Of a DNA stretch of 64,000 nt, positions 35,206 through 43,745 are shown one piece after another. Under the pieces are notes generated by a model. The model did no database searches. It worked only from the letters and a program-made list of their open reading frames with translations, and was not told the DNA's origin. How positions within the stretch are numbered: the stretch's first letter is position 1; each line of letters opens with the position of its first letter. This stretch comes from Massilia brevitalea (GTDB lineage Bacteria > Pseudomonadota > Gammaproteobacteria > Burkholderiales > Burkholderiaceae_D), in the NCBI RefSeq assembly GCF_030711405.1, contig NZ_JAULSI010000010.1, positions 99,252 to 163,251 of the forward strand, read 5' to 3'. Position numbers and translations under genes: made by a program.

Positions 35206-35889
35206 ATGCCGACCATGCTAAATTACTTTTACAAGTCAATAAAGAATTTGTTCTTGATTCTTACTTCGATCATTGTTCTGATTTTGGCATGTATTGTGAT
35301 TGACTGGTTTCTTCCGCGCCAAATCCACAACGGACTTATCGTGGCCTCGCTGCACTTCATTGAACAGATAGGCCTTGCTGTTGTCTTTGGAATCTTTGTC
35401 TTCTTTGGATACAAGACTTTCAAGGTCTTTAGAGCTGCAGAATCCCCAAGTCAAGAATTTATCAAGATGACTCCCACTGTCATCATTTGGCTTGTTATCA
35501 TTTTTTTAGGGGCGATCTTCATTGATAATCATGGGAGCAGAAGTGGCTGTCAGAATTACAACTACAACGAGAAGCTGAATGGTGGAGTCAAAGTCTTCAA
35601 TGGCAAGAAATACACCATCAACATTTGTGGAAGTGGGGTGGACAACAGTCCCTTCTTTGGGGATGGCATGGATACCGTTCATCTGACAGTCCTTAGCGAG
35701 CAAGGGGCGCTACTTGCAAGGAGACGCTACAAGGTCTTTTGGGATGGAGAGCCGGGAAATGAACCCATCGGCATTGAGAAGGACAAATTAACCTACTACG
35801 ACGATGAAAACCAAGACGGCCCACGAAGCATCACGATGCCCCCGACTTGGGTGGACTGGATCAGAGCCAGGCTCCCTCTGGTTGACTAG
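35206..35889 (+). CDS. Inner-membrane protein with periplasmic C-terminal domain, candidate immunity protein
   Basis: A 227-residue protein with three hydrophobic segments (about residues 14-34, 45-68 and 88-106) and a C-terminal domain of about 120 residues containing two Cys (GCQNYNYNE and INICGSG). The topology suggests a periplasmic domain, as in immunity proteins against periplasm-acting toxins. GGAAG lies before the ATG at 35206. AT-rich, unlike the chromosomal flanks. No family recognised; the role is inferred from position after the putative effector. Confidence 0.55.
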   Translation: MPTMLNYFYKSIKNLFLILTSIIVLILACIVIDWFLPRQIHNGLIVASLHFIEQIGLAVVFGIFVFFGYKTFKVFRAAESPSQEFIKMTPTVIIWLVIIFLGAIFIDNHGSRSGCQNYNYNEKLNGGVKVFNGKKYTINICGSGVDNSPFFGDGMDTVHLTVLSEQGALLARRRYKVFWDGEPGNEPIGIEKDKLTYYDDENQDGPRSITMPPTWVDWIRARLPLVD

Positions 35890-36240
35890 AGAAATTCTGG
35901 TTTCCCACCGGCATTGATCAACGCCAAGCTGCCTGTTGGGAAGCAGCAGAACAATAGTAAGTTACTACTGACTTCATTCCTCGGGGAATCAATACAAGAG
36001 CACGCGCTGCATCGAGCCTGGATCGAACGCCGCAGCGTTGAGCTTCCCCGTAAAGCCGATACCCCGCTGCGTTTCCTTGTTGGCGTTTTGTGCGCGTATG
36101 GCAAGCCGACAGCAAGCGTCTATGAACAGCGGGGTGTAGTGGCCGCACTGGCCTTGCGTGTGCTGACCAAGCCGAACCGAGGCCGAGCGGCACACAACCG
36201 CAAAAGCAGACCCTCAAAGTAATCTGCCAACAACCCAGCT
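35890..36240. other. Island spacer upstream of hcp
   Basis: 351 bp with competing open frames on both strands (35914-36222 plus, 35989-36195 minus), neither with a convincing start or family. GC rises toward hcp, suggesting a junction between two segments of different origin. It probably contains the hcp promoter. Confidence 0.5.
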
Positions 36241-36255
36241 AGGAGACTTACTATC

Positions 36256-36750
36256 ACGGCAATCGACGTGTACCTGAAAATCGACGGCATCAAGGGCGAA
36301 TCGCAAGACGACAAGCACAAGGATTGGATCGAGGTGACTGGTATTCATTGGGGCATCCACCAGCCCCGCAGCGCCACGGCTTCGACTGGCGGCGGGCACA
36401 CGGCCGAGCGGGTCGAAATCTCCGAAATCTCCTTTTCCAAGCTGACCGACCTGTCGTCCCCGATCCTTGCCCAAACCTGCGCGATGGGCAAGACGATCCC
36501 GAAAGCCAAGGTCGAGTTCTTCCGCGCTGATGGCGATGGCGCCCGCGTCAAATACTTCGAGATCGAGCTGGAGAACGTCCTGATCGGCATGGTGAACCCA
36601 CACCTGGGCGGGGACGATTCCTACCTGTCCGAGACGGTCAACCTGAAATTCTCGAAGATCAAGTGGAAGTATTCGCAGCAGCGGATCGGCGGGGGCGGCG
36701 GGGGCAACACGGCTGGAGGATGGGACTTGGCGGCCAACAAGGTTGCGTAG
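36256..36750 (+). CDS. hcp: Type VI secretion tube protein Hcp with non-canonical start codon
   Basis: About 164 residues. Hcp features: DVYLKIDGIKGESQD at the start, GIHWGIHQPRSAT, ERVEISEISFSKLTD and LSETVNLKFSKIKW, ending with a Gly-rich loop. Hcp hexamers form the inner T6SS tube and can carry small effectors in their lumen. Homologues usually begin M-A-I-D-V-Y-L; here the M position is ACG (36256-36258), ten nt after AGGAG. The first orthodox start is a GTG at 36268, too far (22 nt) from that ribosome-binding site. The protein may be made weakly from ACG or start four codons in. It lies directly upstream of an amidase and its immunity gene. Confidence 0.88.
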   Translation, partial: TAIDVYLKIDGIKGESQDDKHKDWIEVTGIHWGIHQPRSATASTGGGHTAERVEISEISFSKLTDLSSPILAQTCAMGKTIPKAKVEFFRADGDGARVKYFEIELENVLIGMVNPHLGGDDSYLSETVNLKFSKIKWKYSQQRIGGGGGGNTAGGWDLAANKVA

Positions 36751-36759
36751 AGGCGCGCC

Positions 36760-37158
36760 ATGCCTGTCGATCTGGAGAAATTCACGAAGCATTTGCGTGC
36801 CCACGCCGCCCCTAAACCTCCAGGGAAGGGTCAGTGCGGGTTATTTGTGCGAAAGGCTCTACAAGCAGGTGGAGCCAATTTCTACGGTTCTTATCCACCG
36901 CAAGGAAAGCTGTATGGTCCGGCCCTTGAGAAGCTCGGATTTCATCGAATAACGGTCGAGAATCCCGATACTTTCCATTTCCAGAAGGGTGATGTAATGG
37001 TGATGGAGTCCTACAAGGGCAGCACTAACAATGCGGGGCATGTCGCAGGGTTTGACGGGGGAAATTGGATTTCCGACTTCGTTCAGAATGATTTTTGGGC
37101 TGGACCTACATATCGTAAGCAAAAGCCGAGGCCAACTTATGCTGTCTACCGTTATTAG
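36760..37158 (+). CDS. Hcp-linked peptidoglycan amidase effector (NlpC/P60-CHAP-like)
   Basis: A 132-residue protein with no signal peptide. The likely catalytic Cys is C26 (GKGQCGLFVRKAL) at the start of a helix, and the likely His is H94 (NNAGHVAGFDGGNW), followed by an acidic/polar residue in SDFVQ. This layout is that of Cys-His papain-like amidases of the Tae group. The small size suits transport inside Hcp. It would cleave peptidoglycan peptides in the periplasm of rival cells. It starts 9 nt after hcp and overlaps the next gene by 20 nt. It does not clearly match Tae1-4 from memory. Confidence 0.75.
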   Translation: MPVDLEKFTKHLRAHAAPKPPGKGQCGLFVRKALQAGGANFYGSYPPQGKLYGPALEKLGFHRITVENPDTFHFQKGDVMVMESYKGSTNNAGHVAGFDGGNWISDFVQNDFWAGPTYRKQKPRPTYAVYRY

Positions 37159-37729
37159 CAGAACCGTCGCAGCGATCCTGTTTGCAGTCAGCACGACAAC
37201 CGCTGCGATGGAGAGCACCAAGCCACCGCACTTTCTGAACGTTCCCGTTCTGGGTCTGCGCTTGCCCCTCGACCGGATTAACCTTGAGACGTTTCCGGAC
37301 GAACTGCGCATGAAATGTGGACAGATCGAGGATGAGTACCGCACAAGCCGGGTGTGGGTTTTCGGGCGCGTAAACGACGCCGCAAAAACATACTATGTAC
37401 TGACCGGGTACACAAAACGGCTGCACCCTGAGCCGGGCCAGCGGCTTTATCAGTATTGGAACGACGGTCTAGTATTCACAGTACAGGGAGATGAATGCGG
37501 TGGCGATGGCGCAGAGGAGACTTTTGAAACCGCCGACCCTGATGCCGAGAATAACGGCAATGTGCCAATTCCGATCCTGCACGAGTTAGCCCGTGATCTT
37601 GCCGCCCGAACAGTTCGAGCATTCGGCGGTCCGGACAAGCTGCGCGCTGAAATCAAGAACCAGCGCATCGACTTCAATCAGCTTTCGCCGGAGCTGCAGG
37701 AGGCGTTCAAGCCTTACTTCGGTAAGTGA
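37139..37729 (+). CDS. Periplasmic immunity protein for the amidase effector (putative)
   Basis: A 196-residue protein with an N-terminal signal peptide (MLSTVISRTVAAILFAVSTT, cleavage near AAM). The mature part has paired Cys (MKCGQI and DECGGD) and an acidic loop. The start at 37139 lies inside the amidase gene (20-nt overlap), ensuring co-translation. Periplasmic location, overlap and order are what an amidase immunity protein needs. It is larger than Tai4-type proteins and the family is not recognised. Confidence 0.65.
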   Translation: MLSTVISRTVAAILFAVSTTTAAMESTKPPHFLNVPVLGLRLPLDRINLETFPDELRMKCGQIEDEYRTSRVWVFGRVNDAAKTYYVLTGYTKRLHPEPGQRLYQYWNDGLVFTVQGDECGGDGAEETFETADPDAENNGNVPIPILHELARDLAARTVRAFGGPDKLRAEIKNQRIDFNQLSPELQEAFKPYFGK

Positions 37730-38058
37730 AGCGCCCTATCCGACAGACTGGTAGGCCGTTTCTGGCTTGCCGGGCCTAAATTTTGGTCCAGATTTTCCCT
37801 GAGGCCACTGCGTGGTTTGCGCGGCCAAGCAGACCGAGCATAAGTGATATAACCTCGTCCGTGTTGAATGGGCGAATAGAGGCGGCGCAATGGCTCTGCA
37901 AGTCAACAGGGATTTCGCTGTGAATCGAATACCGGCGGCGCGTTTGATTAAGTGACTACACGCAGCTTACTCCTCAGCTGTTGTAATACTCATTCGCGAC
38001 ATTGGTACTGTAAGTCCTTGAAAACCAAGGAAAATCGTTGAGAATCAACTAGATGAAA
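37730..38058. other. Island right end without integrase
   Basis: 329 bp between the last island gene and the tRNA 3' end, where an integrase gene usually sits. All six frames were read; no tyrosine-recombinase motif or convincing gene remnant was found. Short direct repeats (GAAAACCAAGGAAAATC; GAATCAAC) occur near 38020-38050 and could be recombinase arm sites. Confidence 0.5.
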
Positions 38059-38135
38059 TGGTCGGGGTGAGAGGATTCGAACCTCCGGCCTCTACGTCCC
38101 GAACGTAGCGCTCTACCGGGCTAAGCTACACCCCG
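38059..38135 (-). tRNA. proK: tRNA-Pro (anticodon CGG)
   Basis: 77 nt including encoded CCA. Acceptor stem CGGGGTG/CACCCCG, D-loop AGCCCGGTAGA, anticodon loop TTCGGGA giving CGG, T-loop GGTTCGAATCC. Its 3' end (38061-38082) serves as the island attachment site and remains intact. Confidence 0.95.
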
Positions 38136-38192
38136 ACTGAATTTGAGACGCCGGGAAAATGACGTCTCGGGATGGCATAACTATAAATATTC

Positions 38193-39182
38193 TCAGTGGT
38201 TCCTGTCAACAGCAAAGCTGCAGAGCTGGAGCAGGCTTTCCTTGTAGGCACTGTCGGGCAGATCGGCAATCGACTCGGCCGCACGGCGCGCCGCTGCCTC
38301 CGCTTCGCGGCGCGTGTAATCCAGCGCGCCGCTCGAGGTCACGGCAGCCAGCACCGCGTCGAAATGCTGCTCGTCGCCCTGCTCGATGCAGGTGCGCACC
38401 AGTTCGCGCTGCTGCGGCGTGCCGTGTTCCATCAAATAGATCAACGGCAGGGTAGGCTTGCCTTCACGCAAATCGTCGCCGACGTTCTTGCCGATCTCGG
38501 CGGCGTCGCCGGCGTAGTCCAGCACGTCGTCGATCAGCTGGAAGGCGGTGCCCAGCGAGCGGCCGAATTCGCCGGCCGCGGCGATCTGCGCGTTGCTGGC
38601 GCCGGCCACCAGGGCGCCCAGTTCGGCGGCGGCCTCGAACAGCTTGGCGGTCTTCGAGCGGATCACGGTGAGGTAGCTCTCGTGGGTCACGTCCGGGTTG
38701 TGCATGTTCAGCAACTGCAGCACTTCGCCTTCGGCGATCACGTTGGTGGCGTCGGACAGGATTTGCATGACGCGCATGCTTTCCAGGCCCACCATCATCT
38801 GGAACGAGCGCGAGTACAGGAAGTCGCCAACCAGCACCGAGGCAGCGTTGCCGAACAGGGCGTTCGCCGTTTCGCGGCCGCGGCGCATCGAGGATTCGTC
38901 GACCACGTCGTCGTGCAGCAGGGTGGCGGTGTGGATGAACTCGACCACCGCTGCCAGTTCGTGGTGCGCGGTGCCGCGGTAACCGTGCGCGTTTGCCAGC
39001 AGCAGCACCAGCACGGGGCGGATGCGCTTGCCGCCGGCGCTGATGATGTACTCGGAAATCTGGTTCACCAACGGGACGTCGGAGTGCAGGCGCTGGCGGA
39101 TCACCGTGTTCACCGCCGCCATGTCGTCGGCGATCGTCTGGGTAATATTGTTCTGTTGAGCGTGTTGGGTAGCGGCGGACAA
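38193..39182 (-). CDS. ispB: Octaprenyl diphosphate synthase
   Basis: A 329-residue trans-prenyltransferase with both Asp-rich motifs (LLHDDVVDESSMRRG and QLIDDVLDYAGD) and the GGKRIRP motif. It makes the ubiquinone side chain. I chose the TTG at 39182 (protein LSAATQHAQQNN...) because a -10 TATAAT sits on the minus strand at 39222-39227, placing the transcript start near 39214, after the ATG at 39233. It is divergent from rplU, a conserved arrangement. Confidence 0.93.
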   Translation of the reverse strand: MSAATQHAQQNNITQTIADDMAAVNTVIRQRLHSDVPLVNQISEYIISAGGKRIRPVLVLLLANAHGYRGTAHHELAAVVEFIHTATLLHDDVVDESSMRRGRETANALFGNAASVLVGDFLYSRSFQMMVGLESMRVMQILSDATNVIAEGEVLQLLNMHNPDVTHESYLTVIRSKTAKLFEAAAELGALVAGASNAQIAAAGEFGRSLGTAFQLIDDVLDYAGDAAEIGKNVGDDLREGKPTLPLIYLMEHGTPQQRELVRTCIEQGDEQHFDAVLAAVTSSGALDYTRREAEAAARRAAESIADLPDSAYKESLLQLCSFAVDRNH

Positions 39183-39221
39183 GGCGAACCTGCGTAGTCG
39201 TTGAGGGCGTTGAGTGCGGCG

Positions 39222-39227
39222 ATTATA
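39222..39227 (-). promoter_or_regulatory. -10 element of the ispB promoter
   Basis: TATAAT on the minus strand with a weak -35 (TGGCAC about 19 bp upstream). It argues for the TTG start of ispB. Confidence 0.55.
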
Positions 39228-39342
39228 CGACAAGCATGCATAAGCCGTGCCATTTGCCTAACTGTAAGGAAATACCCATCCATTCCCCGCGCAGAGCCCA
39301 TCGTTGCTGGGATGACACACTGTTGACGGGTGATGCCGGCTT

Positions 39343-39371
39343 TTGACGCAATGCGGCGAACTATGTATAAT
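39343..39371 (+). promoter_or_regulatory. Sigma-70 promoter of rplU-rpmA
   Basis: TTGACG (39343-39348), a 17-bp spacer, then TATAAT (39366-39371). A near-consensus strong promoter 80 bp before rplU, suited to ribosomal protein genes. Confidence 0.92.
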
Positions 39372-39451
39372 CCTCTGTTCCCCGGCTTCAGACCAGCTCA
39401 GCGCGACGGCGCCGGTGGGAATTCTTTAAACATTTGATGAGGTTTTCAATC

Positions 39452-39763
39452 ATGTACGCGGTCATAAAAACCGGTGGCAAGCAATACAAAGTTGTCGCTG
39501 GCGAAAAACTTAAAGTAGAACAGATACCGGCAGACATTGGTTCCGAACTCACCATCGATCAGGTCCTCGCCGTTGGCGCGGGCGAAAGCATCAAGTTTGG
39601 TGCTCCTCTGGTCGAAGGCGCGACGGTTCTGGTGAAGGTCATTTCGCAAGGTCGCCACGACAAGGTCCGCATTTTCAAGATGCGCCGTCGTAAGCACTAC
39701 CAAAAGCGTCAAGGCCATCGCCAGAACTTCACCGAGATCGAAGTCGTTTCGATCAACGGCTAA
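39452..39763 (+). CDS. rplU: 50S ribosomal protein L21
   Basis: 103 residues, standard length. [20 protein letters not shown] start and the basic [16 protein letters not shown] rRNA-binding segment near residues 72-90. First gene of rplU-rpmA-obgE. The ATG at 39452 follows GAGG. Confidence 0.98.
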   Translation: MYAVIKTGGKQYKVVAGEKLKVEQIPADIGSELTIDQVLAVGAGESIKFGAPLVEGATVLVKVISQGRHDKVRIFKMRRRKHYQKRQGHRQNFTEIEVVSING

Positions 39764-39805
39764 TTGCCCCGGTCTATTTTTAAACAGTCATCCAGGAGTA
39801 TTTAA

Positions 39806-40084
39806 ATGGCACACAAAAAAGGCGGCGGCACTACCCGTAACGGCCGCGACTCAGAAAGCAAGCGCCTCGGCGTGAAAGTGTACGGCGGCCAGGCGATCAC
39901 CGCCGGCGGCATCATCGTGCGTCAGCGCGGCACCCCGGTTCGTCCAGGCGTGAACGTTGGCCTCGGTAAAGACCACACCCTGTTCGCCCTGGTGGACGGC
40001 ACGGTCAAGTTCGTCAAGCAAGGCGTCGGTTCGAAGCAGTACGTCACCGTCGTCGCTGCAGCTGCTGAAGCTGTCGCAGCGTAA
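39806..40084 (+). CDS. rpmA: 50S ribosomal protein L27
   Basis: 92 residues. [20 protein letters not shown], then VRQRGT and GKDHTLFAL motifs of L27; Thr replaces the usual Ser in GGGSTRNGRDS. The C-terminus is an Ala-rich extension. AGGAG lies upstream. Confidence 0.98.
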   Translation: MAHKKGGGTTRNGRDSESKRLGVKVYGGQAITAGGIIVRQRGTPVRPGVNVGLGKDHTLFALVDGTVKFVKQGVGSKQYVTVVAAAAEAVAA

Positions 40085-40094
40085 TTGACGCTCA

Positions 40095-41730
<1,636 letters not shown>

Positions 41731-41734
<4 letters not shown>

Positions 41735-42861
41735 ACTCCGCGCATTCCTCCTGCATCCAACCAGCCGGCCGCATCATCGTCAAGGTCGGCTCTTCGCTCG
41801 TCACCAATGAAGGACGCGGCCTCGACCACGAGGCCATCGCGCGCTGGGCCACGCAGATCGCCGCGCTGCGCGGCCTCGGCAAAGAGGTCGTGCTGGTCAG
41901 TTCCGGCGCGATTGCCGAGGGCATGCTGCGCCTTGGTTTCACTAGCCGCCCGCACGACATCCACGAACTGCAGGCCTGCGCCGCCGTCGGCCAGATGGGC
42001 CTGGCGCAAATCTACGAATCCAGCTTCGCCACCCATGGCGTGAAAACGGCGCAGGTGCTGCTGACCCATGCCGACCTGGCCGACCGCGAACGCTACCTGA
42101 ACGCGCGCGCCACCCTGACGACGCTGCTGCGCCTGGGCGTGGTCCCGATCATCAACGAGAACGACACGGTGGTCACGGACGAAATCAAGTTCGGCGACAA
42201 CGACACGCTCGGCGCCCTGGTGGCGAACCTGATCGAAGCCGATGCCCTGGTGATCCTGACCGACCAGCGCGGCCTGTTCTCCGCCGACCCGCGCAAGGAC
42301 CCGGGCGCGCGCCTGATCGACCAGGCCGAAGCCGGCGACCCGACGCTGGAAGCGATGGCCGGCGGCGCCGGCAGCAGCATCGGCCGCGGCGGCATGCTGA
42401 CCAAGGTGCTGGCCGCGCGCCGCGCCGCCCGTTCCGGCGCCCACACCGTGATCGCCTGGGGCCGCGAGCCCGACGTGCTCACGCGCCTGGCAAGCGGCGA
42501 AGCGATCGGCTCGCAGCTGAACGCACCCACCACGCGCCTGACCGCGCGCCGCCAGTGGATGGTCGACCACCTGCACACGGCCGGCGAAGTGGTGCTGGAT
42601 GCCGGCGCCGTGCAGAAGCTCACGCAAGAGGGCAAGTCGCTGCTGCCGATCGGCGTCGTCAAGGTGAGCGGCGAGTTCGGGCGCGGCCAGGTGATCACCT
42701 GCGTGCGCGAAGACGGCACGCCGGTTGCGCGTGGCCTGACCAGCTATACCAGCAGCGAAGTGCGCCGCATCATGCGCCACTCGTCGCACGAGATCGAAGC
42801 CATCCTCGGCTATATCGAAGGGCCGGAGCTGGTGCACCGCGATAACCTGGTTTTACTTTGA
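41731..42861 (+). CDS. proB: Glutamate 5-kinase
   Basis: A 376-residue first enzyme of proline synthesis. Amino acid kinase domain ([49 protein letters not shown]) plus a C-terminal PUA domain (about 280-370). ATP-dependent glutamate phosphorylation, usually feedback inhibited by proline. Coupled to the preceding membrane protein gene. Confidence 0.97.
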
Positions 42862-42872
42862 CGGAGTTGCCG

Positions 42873-43235
42873 ATGTCTGTTTCGCCCGCCGCCGTGGTTC
42901 AGGCCCAGCTCGACGCATATAACGCCAAGGACCTCGACGCCCTGATGGCGACCTATGCGCCGGATGCGCGCCAGTTCGCGCTGCACGGCGCGCTGCTGGC
43001 CGAAGGCCATGAGCAGATCCGCCCGCGCTACGAAGCGCGCTTCGCCGAGCCCGATCTGCGCGCCCAGCTGCTGACCCGCAGCGTGGCCGGCAACTTCGTC
43101 ACCGACCTGGAACTGGTGTACCGCAATTTCCCGGAAGGGCGCGGCACGGTCGAGATGCTGTGCGTTTACGAAGTCATCGACGGACGCATCGCGCGGGCCT
43201 CGTTTGCGACCGGTGCGACCACGATGCTGGCCTGA
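42873..43235 (+). CDS. NTF2/SnoaL-like small protein
   Basis: A 120-residue cone-fold (SnoaL-like) protein: AAVVQAQLDAYNAKDLDALM start typical of the family, then a beta-rich C-terminus. Possible isomerase or ligand-binding protein; substrate unknown. I chose the ATG at 42873 (CGGAG upstream). Confidence 0.8.
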   Translation: MSVSPAAVVQAQLDAYNAKDLDALMATYAPDARQFALHGALLAEGHEQIRPRYEARFAEPDLRAQLLTRSVAGNFVTDLELVYRNFPEGRGTVEMLCVYEVIDGRIARASFATGATTMLA

Positions 43236-43268
43236 GGGTTTCTGACACAGGCCCCACTTTTGGCGTAT

Positions 43269-43525
43269 GTGGGGCTGTTGCCTATAAGGTTATTGGTATG
43301 CCTGATCCGCGTGGGCTCGAGAGCCCACCCTACCGTCACCGCCGACAGCGAGATCATACGAAAGCCGGATTCATCACCGCGAACGGCGAGATCATACGAA
43401 AGCCGGATTCATTACCGTGAGCGGGGAGATCATACGAAACGCGGATACGCAACGTGTCTCGTAGGGTGGGCTCTCGAGCCCACGCGGATTCAACACACCA
43501 TCAACGTCTCAGGCAACAGCCCCAC
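43269..43525. repeat. Nested inverted-repeat element (MITE-like), including palindromic repeat locus 4
   Basis: Outer 15-bp perfect inverted repeat GTGGGGCTGTTGCCT (43269-43283) / its complement (43511-43525). Inside is a pair of palindromes (43307-43334 and 43461-43487) with core CTCGAGAG/CTCTCGAG, then three 38-bp repeats in the centre. In this locus the palindromes face opposite to those elsewhere in the window. No open frame. It fills most of the 510-bp gap before the chemoreceptor. Confidence 0.75.
43350..43450 (+). repeat. Three tandem 38-bp repeats
   Basis: Copies start at 43350, 43388 and 43426 (the last incomplete), each beginning GAGATCATACGAAA and continuing with GCCGGATTCAT in the first two. 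Units are directly adjacent, with no spacers, so this is not a CRISPR. Confidence 0.9.
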
Positions 43526-43745
43526 TTCCCTTCGCAAACCCTCGTCCGCATCACATCACATTTCACACACGCTGCTGTTTCGTGGAAACCTCGATAACTT
43601 TCCCAGTATCGTTCGAATAATTCTGTTGTGACGAGAGGACAATCCGTCCACATAAAATTGCAGCAGATACCTTTTAGTTGCCGTCTGGACAGGACCTCCC
43701 GTAGACTCGCCTGGAAAACTCGTATTGACGTTAACCAAGGCCATC

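Larger units (their letters stand above)
32990..38082. mobile_element. Integrase-less genomic island in tRNA-Pro carrying T6SS cargo
   Basis: Bounded by 22-bp perfect direct repeats (32990-33011 and 38061-38082), the right one being the 3' end of the tRNA-Pro gene. This is the classic product of tyrosine-recombinase integration into a tRNA 3' end. The interior (about 5.07 kb) is visibly more AT-rich between 33.0 and 35.9 kb than the flanks and contains Hcp, a peptidoglycan amidase with immunity protein, and a second putative effector/immunity set. No integrase, transposase or excisionase is recognisable, so it should be immobile without help. Confidence 0.85.

Noticed and set aside
35989..36195. 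68-residue minus-strand frame upstream of hcp
   Set aside because: Protein-like in places, but there is a competing plus-strand frame, no ribosome-binding site and no family; left as spacer.
37730..38058. Integrase gene or remnant next to the tRNA
   Set aside because: All frames are short and none shows tyrosine-recombinase motifs; the stretch is non-coding as far as can be read.
43350..43450. CRISPR-like direct repeats
   Set aside because: The 38-bp units are directly adjacent with no spacers, there are only three, and no cas genes are near.
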